This document shows positions 1-6,278 of a stretch of 33,046 nucleotides of DNA, in pieces. The notes under the pieces were generated by a model. That model was given only the letters and a program-made list of their open reading frames with translations. It was not told where the DNA came from and did no database searches. Position 1 is the stretch's first letter; each line of letters starts with the position of its first letter. Position numbers and translations under genes: made by a program. Source of the stretch: an uncultured Pseudomonadota bacterium (GTDB lineage: Bacteria > Myxococcota_A > UBA796 > SXON01); assembly GCA_903885375.1 (NCBI GenBank), contig CAISIK010000045.1:74876-107921 (forward strand), given 5' to 3'.

Positions 1-397
1 TGCCCACGGGAACGTCAACCCGCTTCATCTCGCTCTGGATGCGGAGCGGATCACCCACCTTCTGCCCGTCCACCCAGACCTGGATCACCTTGGGACGGCC
101 GTACTCCTTGAAGGTACGCTCCCCCTTCTCGAGGTTGCCCGGCCAGAGCGACACGGACCCCACCTCGGTGGCGGCGCCGAGGTCGATCTCCACCCACGAA
201 CCGGCGCCCGCGCCCAGCTCGCCCTCCGCCCAGCCGGTGCCGAGCAGGCCGTCGAACGCCAGCTCCGCGGTGTGCTTGCCTGCGGCATCCTGCATCGTGG
301 ACGAGCCCGACACCCCGGCGGCGTGCGCCGCTCCGGGAGCGAGACCGGCGGCGACCAGCACCGAAAAGAGGCCGAGACGGGAGGGGGTCACGAACAT
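1..397 (-). CDS. Exported discoidin / NADase-type glycan-binding domain protein (5' part only)
   Basis: The gene runs off the left edge, so only the first 132 codons are seen. It starts at ATG 397 with a GGAG Shine-Dalgarno about 8 nt upstream. Residues 1-27 look like a signal peptide (hydrophobic core, then AHA-A). The rest resembles discoidin-like beta-sandwich domains: an 'FDG' loop near residue 51, then GTGWAEG, a Gly-rich turn, SWVEIDLG and later VIQVWVDG. This pattern (Asp-Gly, Thr/Gly-x-Trp-x-Glu-Gly, Trp-hydrophobic-Glu-hydrophobic) is known from NADase-type glycan-binding domains of exported bacterial proteins. The likely role is carbohydrate or surface binding outside the inner membrane; the ligand cannot be told. 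It is transcribed divergently from crcB. What follows the domain is outside the window. Confidence 0.72.
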   Translation of the reverse strand, partial: MFVTPSRLGLFSVLVAAGLAPGAAHAAGVSGSSTMQDAAGKHTAELAFDGLLGTGWAEGELGAGAGSWVEIDLGAATEVGSVSLWPGNLEKGERTFKEYGRPKVIQVWVDGQKVGDPLRIQSEMKRVDVPVG

Positions 398-417
398 GTC
401 AGCATCTCCGACCTTGC

Positions 418-447
418 CGGTTAGCGCAGCGCCTCGCGGCCTGCCAA
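418..447 (-). promoter_or_regulatory. Putative promoter of the discoidin-domain gene
   Basis: On the minus strand TTGGCA (447-442) is followed after 18 nt by TAACCG (423-418), preceded by the G-C dinucleotide typical of this window's -10 elements. The predicted transcript start near 411 leaves a leader of about 14 nt before ATG 397. No experimental support. Confidence 0.4.
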
Positions 448-523
448 AGTTGAGGGTGCCAAAGGTGCGTGAGGCCGCACCGGCGAAAGCCTGAACCCGG
501 AGGGTGGCGGCCGCACTCCCCGC

Positions 524-531
524 GTTAGCCG
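524..531 (+). promoter_or_regulatory. Putative -10 element giving a leaderless crcB transcript
   Basis: GTTAGCCG carries the G-N-T-A signature. Counting seven bases beyond the hexamer puts the transcript start at 537-538, on the crcB ATG itself. No -35 match and no ribosome binding site are seen. Confidence 0.4.
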
Positions 532-536
532 GGCAG

Positions 537-878
537 ATGCCCCCGAGCCTCACCGCCGCGCTCTACGTTGCCGCCGGGGGTGGCGCCGGCGCCCTGGCCC
601 GCTACCTCGTGGGCCTCGCCGTGAGCCGCGCGGGCCTGCCCTCGCTCGCCGCCACCCTCGTGGTGAACGTGCTCGGATGCTGGGCGCTGGGGCTCCTGCA
701 CGCCCACACGGTCGACCCGCGCCTCCGCCTCCTGCTCGGCACGGGCGCCCTCGGCGGCTTCACCACCTTCTCCACGTTCGCGCTGGATGCCCACGAGCTC
801 GGGGGCGCCGCCTCGGCCGCCTACGTGCTGGCCAGCGTGGGGCTGGGCCTCGCCGCGTTCCACCTGGGGCGCGGGTAG
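537..878 (+). CDS. crcB: CrcB/FluC-type fluoride ion channel
   Basis: A 113-residue protein of four predicted membrane helices, the usual size of a FluC subunit; the family forms dual-topology dimers in the inner membrane that export fluoride. Diagnostic motifs are visible: GGGAGALARY at residues 14-23, the pore asparagine in VNVLG (Asn44), and GGFTTFSTF at 73-81, which holds the central sodium site and the fluoride-contacting phenylalanines. I chose ATG 537 rather than the in-frame GTG at 504: the N-terminus then begins at the first helix, and a -10 element lies exactly one leaderless distance upstream. The GTG has a GGAGG too close to it to serve as a normal ribosome site. No fluoride riboswitch is recognisable upstream. 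There is no second crcB copy nearby, consistent with a homodimer. Confidence 0.93.
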   Translation: MPPSLTAALYVAAGGGAGALARYLVGLAVSRAGLPSLAATLVVNVLGCWALGLLHAHTVDPRLRLLLGTGALGGFTTFSTFALDAHELGGAASAAYVLASVGLGLAAFHLGRG

Positions 879-888
879 CGGGCCGGTG

Positions 889-897
889 TGCTACGCG
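889..897 (+). promoter_or_regulatory. Putative extended -10 promoter of the FKBP gene
   Basis: TGCTACGCG has the extended -10 pattern TG-N-TA. It would start transcription near 904, just before the GGAGGG ribosome site at 905-910. The same TGCTA core recurs upstream of the genes at 1590 and 29215. Confidence 0.4.
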
Positions 898-914
898 GGC
901 CAGCGGAGGGCCCC

Positions 915-1241
915 ATGGCCGAATTGAAGATCGAAGAGTTGACCGTCGGGACCGGCACCGAGGCCACCAAGGGCCGCTCGGTGTCCGTTCACTACGTGGG
1001 CACCCTTGAGAGCGGCAAGAAGTTCGACTCCTCCCGCGATCGGGAGGAGCCCTTCGACTTCAAGCTCGGCGCGGGCATGGTGATCAAGGGCTGGGATCTA
1101 GGCGTGGCAGGCATGAAGGTGGGCGGCAAACGGCGCCTCACCATCCCCTCCGACCTCGGCTACGGCGATCGCGGCTACCCCGGCGTGATCCCCCCGCGGG
1201 CCACGCTCATCTTCGAGGTGGAGCTCCTCGCGGTTCGGTAG
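915..1241 (+). CDS. FKBP-type peptidyl-prolyl cis-trans isomerase
   Basis: A 108-residue single-domain FKBP, close to the size of the minimal FKBP12 fold. Family hallmarks are present in order: [18 protein letters not shown] (active-site Tyr and Asp), the [13 protein letters not shown] core with the conserved Val-Ile-x-Gly-Trp, [22 protein letters not shown], and the C-terminal [14 protein letters not shown] strand. It catalyses isomerisation of Xaa-Pro bonds during protein folding. No signal peptide or metal-binding insert is present, so it should act in the cytoplasm. ATG 915 follows GGAGGG (905-910) at a good distance; an in-frame ATG-less extension upstream lacks support. It lies 36 nt after crcB and ends 9 nt from the convergent small membrane protein gene. 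Confidence 0.93.
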   Translation: MAELKIEELTVGTGTEATKGRSVSVHYVGTLESGKKFDSSRDREEPFDFKLGAGMVIKGWDLGVAGMKVGGKRRLTIPSDLGYGDRGYPGVIPPRATLIFEVELLAVR

Positions 1242-1250
1242 CCGACGGCC

Positions 1251-1496
1251 TCAGAACTGGCGCGAGGCCTCGTCCATCGACTGGGGCTTCCCGGAGCGCG
1301 GCAGCCAGTAGGTGGCCGCGCCCGGCTTCGCGGGCGCCCGATCGAGGTTCTGGTGCCCGCCGATGCGCTGCACGATCGCCACCGGCCCGAGCCCCACGAA
1401 GTAGGCCATCGACATGAGCACGGCGTTCTGGGTGGTGATGATGCCGCCCGCCACGCCCTGCCACCCCAACCACATGCGCTTGAACAGCTCGAGCAT
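1251..1496 (-). CDS. Small predicted membrane protein, function unknown
   Basis: An 81-residue protein that I do not recognise. Residues 1-15 are basic and aromatic (FKRMWLGW). A hydrophobic stretch follows at about 24-45 (including VLMSMAYFVGLGPVAIV), likely one membrane helix. The C-terminal 35 residues are polar, with Pro and Lys, and would be soluble. The pattern GLGPVAIV followed by a short polar tail resembles small proteins found singly in membrane operons, but no assignment is safe. Codon use is typical of the window, which supports a real gene. There is no Shine-Dalgarno; a -10 element six bases upstream predicts a leaderless transcript. It is convergent with the FKBP gene and divergent from the outer-membrane barrel gene. 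Confidence 0.6.
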   Translation of the reverse strand: MLELFKRMWLGWQGVAGGIITTQNAVLMSMAYFVGLGPVAIVQRIGGHQNLDRAPAKPGAATYWLPRSGKPQSMDEASRQF

Positions 1497-1502
1497 GACG
1501 TC

Positions 1503-1508
1503 AGGCTA
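1503..1508 (-). promoter_or_regulatory. Putative -10 element for a leaderless small membrane protein gene
   Basis: TAGCCT on the minus strand (1508-1503) places the transcript start at 1496, the first base of the ATG. No ribosome binding site lies between. Confidence 0.35.
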
Positions 1509-1556
1509 AACCCCTCGTCGCGTGGTGTCATCCCGATTGCCCGGGGGGCGCGAAGG

Positions 1557-1577
1557 TGCTACCGAAGCGCCCTTCGG
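1557..1577 (+). promoter_or_regulatory. Extended -10 element overlapping a perfect inverted repeat before the barrel protein gene
   Basis: TGCTACCGA at 1557-1565 fits the TG-N-TA extended -10 pattern. It overlaps a perfect hairpin: CCGAAG (1562-1567), loop CGCC, CTTCGG (1572-1577). The stem ends four bases before the GGAG ribosome site at 1581-1584. It could be a regulator site or a 5' stabilising hairpin; the sequence alone cannot decide. Confidence 0.4.
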
Positions 1578-1589
1578 ATCGGAGCCGAT

Positions 1590-2918
1590 TTGCTCGCCCT
1601 GCTTCTCGCCCTTTCGCCCGCCCAGGCTACCGAACTCGTCTGGCAGGGCTACTACCGCGGCCGCGCGCTGGCCTACGACTCCCTTTCGCTGAGCACCACG
1701 AACGCGAATACCGAGGGTTTTTCGAGCACGATCGACCATCGTCTGCTCCTGCGCCCCTCCTGGCTCATCAGCGACCACGCCGCGATCCGCGCCGAGGTCG
1801 ATGTGATGAAGCTCTCCCTGTGGGGCGAAAGCCCCGACACCTACGTGGACCCGGTCACGGGAGAGACCACGCCGGTGGCCACCACCGATGGGGTGAGCAA
1901 CGTCAGCACCAGCGCGGGCGTGCGCGGGTGGGGCGAGGCCTACACCAGCTGGGGCCGCATCGCGATGGGCCGCATGCCGCTGCAGTGGGGCGCGGGCATC
2001 CTCTGGAACGACGGCAACGCGGTAGACGCCGAGTACGGCGACACTGCCGATCGCCTCCAGGTGAGCGGCACCATCGGCCCCGTTTTCCTGATGGGCGCGT
2101 GGGATGTGCAGGTGGAAGGGTTCGCCGGCGCCGACGATGACATGCAGTCCGTGAGCCTCGCGGCGGGCTACCGCAGCGAGACCCTCGGCGTGGGCCTCCT
2201 CAACAACTACCGCTACCGCCCCGAAGGCGCCGAAACCGACGACCCCTATCAGGCCTACACGGCCGACCTGTGGGCCTTCGCCGAGCTGGGCGCCGTGCGC
2301 GCCGAGCTCGAGGGCGTGGCCGTGGTGGGCGGCGGCAGCCTCGGCAACGGCGCCGACGATGTCACGGTGACCGCGTTCGGCGTGATGGCGCGCGGCGACT
2401 ACAAGGTGGAGAAGCTCGGCTTCGGCGCCGAGTTCGGCGTGGCCACGGGCGATGACGACCCCTCCGACAAGGCGCTGACCACCTTCACCTTCGATCGCGA
2501 CCACAACGTGGGCCTCTTCCTCTTCGAAGAGCCGATGCCCACCCTCGCGGCCGCCGTTTCCACCGAGGCCAACGAAGGCCGCACCACCGATGCGGCGCGC
2601 AGCGGCGATGGCATCCAGAACGCCATCTACTTCCGCCCCGCGGTGCGCTACCAGCTCACTCCCCAGCTCCTGGCCGAAGGCGCCTGGCTCGTGGCGGGCC
2701 GGGCCGACAGCGCCGGCACCAACGAGGCCGACGAGGGCTACGGCAACGAGTTCAACGTGTCGCTCCGCTGGGATCCGCACCCCCACGTGTGGTTCCAGGG
2801 CACCGTGGGCGCATTCCTTCCCGGCCCGCTCTACAGCGCCTACACCGATGATGAGCTGGGAAAGGGCTTCGACGAGCCTGCCGTGGGTGCGCGCCTCGTC
2901 GGAGCCGTGGAGTTCTGA
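1590..2918 (+). CDS. Outer-membrane beta-barrel protein (porin / alginate-export-like)
   Basis: A 442-residue exported protein. The signal peptide is short (a Leu/Ala-rich run ending SPAQA-TE) and the mature part alternates hydrophobic and polar residues, rich in Tyr, Trp and Gly, ending in the barrel signature Val-Glu-Phe with C-terminal Phe. A central GRMPLQWGAGILWNDGN followed by YGDTADR recalls large myxobacterial barrels of unknown transport role; that likeness is from memory. No ATG fits the signal peptide. I chose TTG 1590 because GGAG (1581-1584) lies five bases upstream and the peptide then starts directly with the hydrophobic core; longer in-frame readings lack a sensible N-terminus. 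The stop overlaps the dapA start by one base (TGATG), so the two are probably translated together. The substrate is unknown. Confidence 0.8.
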   Translation: MLALLLALSPAQATELVWQGYYRGRALAYDSLSLSTTNANTEGFSSTIDHRLLLRPSWLISDHAAIRAEVDVMKLSLWGESPDTYVDPVTGETTPVATTDGVSNVSTSAGVRGWGEAYTSWGRIAMGRMPLQWGAGILWNDGNAVDAEYGDTADRLQVSGTIGPVFLMGAWDVQVEGFAGADDDMQSVSLAAGYRSETLGVGLLNNYRYRPEGAETDDPYQAYTADLWAFAELGAVRAELEGVAVVGGGSLGNGADDVTVTAFGVMARGDYKVEKLGFGAEFGVATGDDDPSDKALTTFTFDRDHNVGLFLFEEPMPTLAAAVSTEANEGRTTDAARSGDGIQNAIYFRPAVRYQLTPQLLAEGAWLVAGRADSAGTNEADEGYGNEFNVSLRWDPHPHVWFQGTVGAFLPGPLYSAYTDDELGKGFDEPAVGARLVGAVEF

Positions 2919-3766
2919 TGGTCTGGGAGGGCGTACACACCGCGCTCATCACGCCCTTTGCGGATGGCCGCCTCGACCTCGATGCCTGGGAGGCCCTGCT
3001 CGCGCGGCAGCTCCGCGGCCGGGTGCAGGGCCTCGTGGTCAACGGCACCACCGGCGAATCGCCCACGCTCGAAGCCGAGGAGGTGGCGCTGCTCCTTCGG
3101 GAAACGGTGGCCATGGCCCGCGGCCAGGCGGTGATCACGCTGGGCGTGGGCACCAACAACACCCGCTCCACCGTGGCGAACGTCGTGCGCGCCCACGAGG
3201 GCGGCGCCGATGCCGGCCTCCTCGTGCTGCCCTACTACAACAAGCCCAACCTCGCGGGCCTGCGCGCCCACGTGCGGGCAGCCGCGGAGCCCGGCCTCCC
3301 GCTCGTGGTGTACCACGTTCCCGGCCGCACCGGTCAGCGCCTGAACGCCACGGAGCTCGCCGTGCTCTGCGAGATCGAGGGCGTGGTGGCGGTGAAGGAG
3401 GCCACCGGCGATGTGGCCTACGGCCAGGAGTTCATGCTCCGCTCGCGCTGCCCCGTGCTCAGCGGCGATGACTTCACGTGGATGCCGCTCTTGAGCGTGG
3501 GGGCCGCCGGCGTCATCTCGGTGCTCAGCAACGTGGCGCCGCGGCGCACCGTAGCGGTGTGGGAGGCCTGGAAGCGCGGGGATGCCGGCGCGGCGGCCCG
3601 CGAGCACGCCTCGCTCCTTCCCGTGGTGCGCTACCTCTTCGCCGAGAGCAACCCCATCCCCGTGAAGGCGATGATGTCGGAGATGGGGCTCTGCCGCAAC
3701 GAGCTCCGGCTGCCGCTCGCCGCCGGCACCCTGCCCGACGAGGCGCTGCTGCCGGACCTCGCGTGA
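2918..3766 (+). CDS. dapA: 4-Hydroxy-tetrahydrodipicolinate synthase
   Basis: A 282-residue TIM-barrel aldolase of the DapA family. It condenses pyruvate with aspartate semialdehyde, the first committed step to diaminopimelate (peptidoglycan) and lysine, in the cytoplasm. Visible active-site residues: Thr44-Thr45 in GTTGES, Tyr106 in LPYYNKP, Tyr132 in VVYHVPGRT, Arg137, and the Schiff-base Lys160 in VAVKEAT. The catalytic triad Thr45, Tyr132 and Tyr106 plus the Arg that binds the substrate carboxylate favour a true DapA over related aldolases such as NanA or KdgD. The gene starts within the stop of the barrel protein gene and its own stop overlaps dapB by four bases (GTGA), so the three form one transcription unit. 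The pairing with dapB strengthens the assignment. Confidence 0.95.
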   Translation: MVWEGVHTALITPFADGRLDLDAWEALLARQLRGRVQGLVVNGTTGESPTLEAEEVALLLRETVAMARGQAVITLGVGTNNTRSTVANVVRAHEGGADAGLLVLPYYNKPNLAGLRAHVRAAAEPGLPLVVYHVPGRTGQRLNATELAVLCEIEGVVAVKEATGDVAYGQEFMLRSRCPVLSGDDFTWMPLLSVGAAGVISVLSNVAPRRTVAVWEAWKRGDAGAAAREHASLLPVVRYLFAESNPIPVKAMMSEMGLCRNELRLPLAAGTLPDEALLPDLA

Positions 3767-4434
3767 GCTCGCCCCGGCTGGCGGTCGGCGTGCACGGCGC
3801 GAGCGGCCGCATGGGCCGCATGGTGGTGGAAGCCATCGCCGCCAGCCCCGACCTGTCCCTCGCGTGGGCGTGCGGTGCGGCGCCGCCCCCCTCCTGGGCA
3901 TGCGACGTCGTCGTGGACTTCTCCACGCCCGAGGGGCTGGACCGCGTGCTCGCGCATGCGCGCAGTCCCGTGGTTTCGGGCACCACCGGGCTCACGCCCC
4001 CCGCCTCGCCGCCCGTGGCCCTACTGCACGCCGCGAACTTCAGCCTCGGGGTGGCCGTGCTCGCGCGCCTCGTACGCGAGGCCCGCGCCGCGCTCCCCGA
4101 CTGGGACCTCGAGGTGGTGGAGCTGCACCACAACGCCAAACGCGATGCGCCGAGCGGCACCGCGCTCCGCCTGGTGGAGGGCCTCGGCCGCCAGCAGAAC
4201 GGCCGGAGCGGGCCGCGGGAGCCCGGCGAGGTGGGCATGCACGCGCTCCGGGGGGGGGACATCGTGGGCGAGCACCACGTGTACCTGTGCGGTCCCGGCG
4301 AGCGCATCCAGCTTGCCCACGTGGCCCACAACCGCGGCCTGTTCGCCGCCGGGGCCCTGCGCGCGGCGCGCTGGCTGGTGGGGCGCCCCGCTGGACGCTA
4401 CACGCTCGACGACGTGATGGCGCAGCGGAGCTGA
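3763..4434 (+). CDS. dapB: 4-Hydroxy-tetrahydrodipicolinate reductase (compact form)
   Basis: DapB reduces the product of DapA with NAD(P)H. At 223 residues this is shorter than the usual 240-270. The nucleotide-binding loop VGVHGASGRMGRM is at residues 8-20, then VVDFSTPEG (50-58), SGTTGL (72-77), ANFSLGV (91-97) and the catalytic/substrate-binding ELHHNAKRDAPSGTA (120-134, His122-His123 and Lys126). RGGDIVGEHHV and the C-terminal LDDVM follow. The shortening lies between the first strand-helix unit and VVDFSTP, where only about 25 residues replace the longer segment of E. coli DapB; this removes the stretch that usually contacts the cofactor adenosine. GTG 3763 overlaps the dapA stop (GTGA). 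All catalytic motifs remain, so I expect an active enzyme. Confidence 0.94.
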   Translation: MSSPRLAVGVHGASGRMGRMVVEAIAASPDLSLAWACGAAPPPSWACDVVVDFSTPEGLDRVLAHARSPVVSGTTGLTPPASPPVALLHAANFSLGVAVLARLVREARAALPDWDLEVVELHHNAKRDAPSGTALRLVEGLGRQQNGRSGPREPGEVGMHALRGGDIVGEHHVYLCGPGERIQLAHVAHNRGLFAAGALRAARWLVGRPAGRYTLDDVMAQRS

Positions 4435-4440
4435 GGGGCG

Positions 4441-4448
4441 GATACACT
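4441..4448 (+). promoter_or_regulatory. Putative -10 element of the beta-propeller lipoprotein gene
   Basis: GATACACT seven bases after the dapB stop carries G-N-TAnnnT. It predicts a start near 4455 and a 15-nt leader with no clear ribosome site before GTG 4470. Confidence 0.35.
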
Positions 4449-4469
4449 GCGGGCCTTCCGGGTGTCGCC

Positions 4470-5396
4470 GTGATCCTCCTGCTCTCCCTCGCCTGCACCG
4501 AAACCCCGCAAGAGACCGCCAGCGTCGATACGGCCGACACGGCCGAGGTCGTCGACACCACCCCGGTATGGACCCAGTACCGTATCGAGAGCAGCAGCAC
4601 CCTCACTGGGATCTACGCCTCGGGCGCGGGTGTGTTCGTGGGCGGCAGCGGCGGGTTCGCGTGGGAAGGCGGGAGCGAGGGCTGGACCTTCATGGACATC
4701 GATGTGGACGGCGCCGACATCACCTCGCTCTGGGGTCAGGGCAAGAACGAGGATGCCATCCTCGCGGCGAGCACGAGCCTCGGCACCGTGGCCCAGTACA
4801 CGGGCACCGGCGGCTGGACCACCGGCACCCTTGGCGACACCAGCGAGCTCAAGGCCGTGGGCGGCAGCGGCGCCAGCTCGCTCTTCGCGGTCGGCTGGGG
4901 GCGCGCCTGGTCGTACGACGGCAGCACGTGGACCTACGAGGAGCTCCCCGACCAGTCCGTGCGGCTCAACGACGTGTACGCCGATGGCACCGAAGCCTTC
5001 GCCGTGGGCGAAGGCGGCGAGTGTGTGCGCCGCAAGAACGGAAGCTGGACGGGCTCGAACACCGGGGTGACGGCCGCCCTCAACTCGGTCGACGGCAGCA
5101 GCGCGAACGACGTGTGGGCCGTGGGCGAGCACGGCACCGTGGTGCACTGGGATGGCAGCGCGTGGAGCGTGGAGGAGGTCCCCACCACCGAAACGCTGTG
5201 GGCCGTCTTCGCGCCGCAGGAAGGCCTGGTCGTGGCCGTGGGCAGCAACGGCCTCGCCCTGCGCCAGGTGGGCGGGGTCTGGGAGCGCCTCTACACCGGC
5301 GTGGACAACGCGCTCTACGCCGTACACGGCGTGAGCGGCAGCAACCTCTGGGCCTCGGGCAACCGCGGCATGGTCCTGCAGTTCAAGGAGGAGTAG
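4470..5396 (+). CDS. Lipoprotein with WD/Ycf48-like beta-propeller repeats
   Basis: A 308-residue putative lipoprotein. The signal peptide is unusually short (MILLLSLAC, lipobox Cys at residue 9) and has no positive charge. A linker rich in Thr, Asp and Ala follows (VDTADTAEVVDTT), like the two other lipoproteins in this window. From about residue 35 the chain shows roughly 45-residue repeats of the form 'V-Y/W-A-V-G-x-x-G-x-x-x-x-x-x-D-G-x-x-W', for example DVWAVGEHGTVVHWDGSAW and NLWASGNRGMVLQF, typical of beta-propeller blades. Such proteins in Myxococcota are cell-surface proteins of unknown role; no active site is visible. GTG 4470 is chosen because it directly precedes the lipobox; no upstream in-frame start gives a signal peptide. 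It follows dapB by 35 nt but has its own -10 element. Confidence 0.75.
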   Translation: MILLLSLACTETPQETASVDTADTAEVVDTTPVWTQYRIESSSTLTGIYASGAGVFVGGSGGFAWEGGSEGWTFMDIDVDGADITSLWGQGKNEDAILAASTSLGTVAQYTGTGGWTTGTLGDTSELKAVGGSGASSLFAVGWGRAWSYDGSTWTYEELPDQSVRLNDVYADGTEAFAVGEGGECVRRKNGSWTGSNTGVTAALNSVDGSSANDVWAVGEHGTVVHWDGSAWSVEEVPTTETLWAVFAPQEGLVVAVGSNGLALRQVGGVWERLYTGVDNALYAVHGVSGSNLWASGNRGMVLQFKEE

Positions 5397-5405
5397 GCGC
5401 CCGCG

Positions 5406-5449
5406 GGCTCCCCGCCCGGGGGGCCGCACGCCGGGGAGGTCGGTCCCCG
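5406..5449. terminator. Two GC hairpins between convergent genes
   Basis: Arms 5406-5413 and 5418-5425 pair over eight bases (one G-T pair) around a four-base loop. A second perfect stem, CGGGGA (5432-5437) with TCCCCG (5444-5449), follows. Neither has a T-run, but they fill the 63-nt gap between two convergent stop codons, so a bidirectional terminator is likely. Confidence 0.5.
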
Positions 5450-5459
5450 CCCCGAACCT

Positions 5460-6278
5460 TCAGCTCCGCATCTTCCAGCGCAGCTTTCGCAGCTGCCCGC
5501 GGAGGATCGACACCTCGCCCGCATCGAGCGTCGCGCGCTCGAGGATGCGTCGGAGCGTGCTCTGCACGAGCAGCGGCTCATGCCCCACGAGGTAGGTGCT
5601 GAGGTCGAGCGTTTCCATCCACTCCGTGACGAGCGGCTCCACATCGCCGAGCGGCGCGGTGAGGCGGGCGTCGTGCGCATGGGGCGCGGGCCCCCGCCCC
5701 GGCCCACCCCGGCGGCCCGGCCCCTCCACGCGGGGAACGAAGCCGCGGCGGCGCGCCTCCGTGTGGATGAAGCTGCCGAGCAGCAGCACGGCCTGCGACA
5801 CGTTGAGGCTCGCGTGGGCATCGGTGGCGATGTGCACCAGGGCGTGGGCGTGGGCGATCTCGTCGTTGGCGAGGCCGTGGTCCTCCGGCCCGAAGAGCAG
5901 CGCCACCGGGCCCTCGCCCTCGAAGCAGCGGAGCGCGCAGCCCTCCGACTCCATCGTGGGCCAGGGGCTGTGCCGCCGACGCGCGGTGGCCGCGATCACG
6001 TAGCGGCAACCGGCCACCGCCTCGGCCACCGTGGCCACGTACGCGGCCTCGTTGAGGAGCTCCTCCGCGCCGGGCGCCATCCACCGCGCACGGTCGAGAT
6101 CGAAGGCCGGGGGCGCCACCACCACGAGGCGGCGGAGCCCCATGTTCTTCATGGCCCGCGCGGTGGCCCCCACGTTGCCCGACTGGAGCGGGCGCACGAG
6201 CACCACCACGATGCCCTCGCGGAGCACGTGGCGTGTGGCTTCATCCCCGAGGGCGCCCGAGAGCGCCGGCTCAGCCAC
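5460..6278 (-). CDS. trmJ: TrmJ-like tRNA/rRNA 2'-O-methyltransferase (SpoU/TrmH family)
   Basis: A 272-residue SPOUT-class methyltransferase. The N-terminal signature RPLQSGNVGATARAMKNMG (residues 29-47, with the catalytic-region Asn35 and Arg41) is that of the TrmJ branch, which methylates the 2'-OH of tRNA position 32. The knot that binds S-adenosylmethionine is visible as ALLFGPEDHGL near residues 127-137 and IATDAHASLNVSQAV near 150-165. A short Gly/Pro/Arg-rich insert (about 185-205) is followed by a helical C-terminus. The GTG at 6278 overlaps the end of the upstream Hsp70 gene by eight bases, so it is the last gene of the minus-strand block. A different RNA target within the same family cannot be excluded. 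Its stop faces the convergent lipoprotein gene. Confidence 0.85.
   Translation of the reverse strand: MAEPALSGALGDEATRHVLREGIVVVLVRPLQSGNVGATARAMKNMGLRRLVVVAPPAFDLDRARWMAPGAEELLNEAAYVATVAEAVAGCRYVIAATARRRHSPWPTMESEGCALRCFEGEGPVALLFGPEDHGLANDEIAHAHALVHIATDAHASLNVSQAVLLLGSFIHTEARRRGFVPRVEGPGRRGGPGRGPAPHAHDARLTAPLGDVEPLVTEWMETLDLSTYLVGHEPLLVQSTLRRILERATLDAGEVSILRGQLRKLRWKMRS

Noticed and set aside
39..494. A plus-strand gene at the left edge
   Set aside because: It mirrors the discoidin-type gene on the minus strand, which has a signal peptide and domain motifs.
398..536. Fluoride riboswitch before crcB
   Set aside because: The conserved riboswitch core is not found, and the predicted transcript begins at the crcB start codon.
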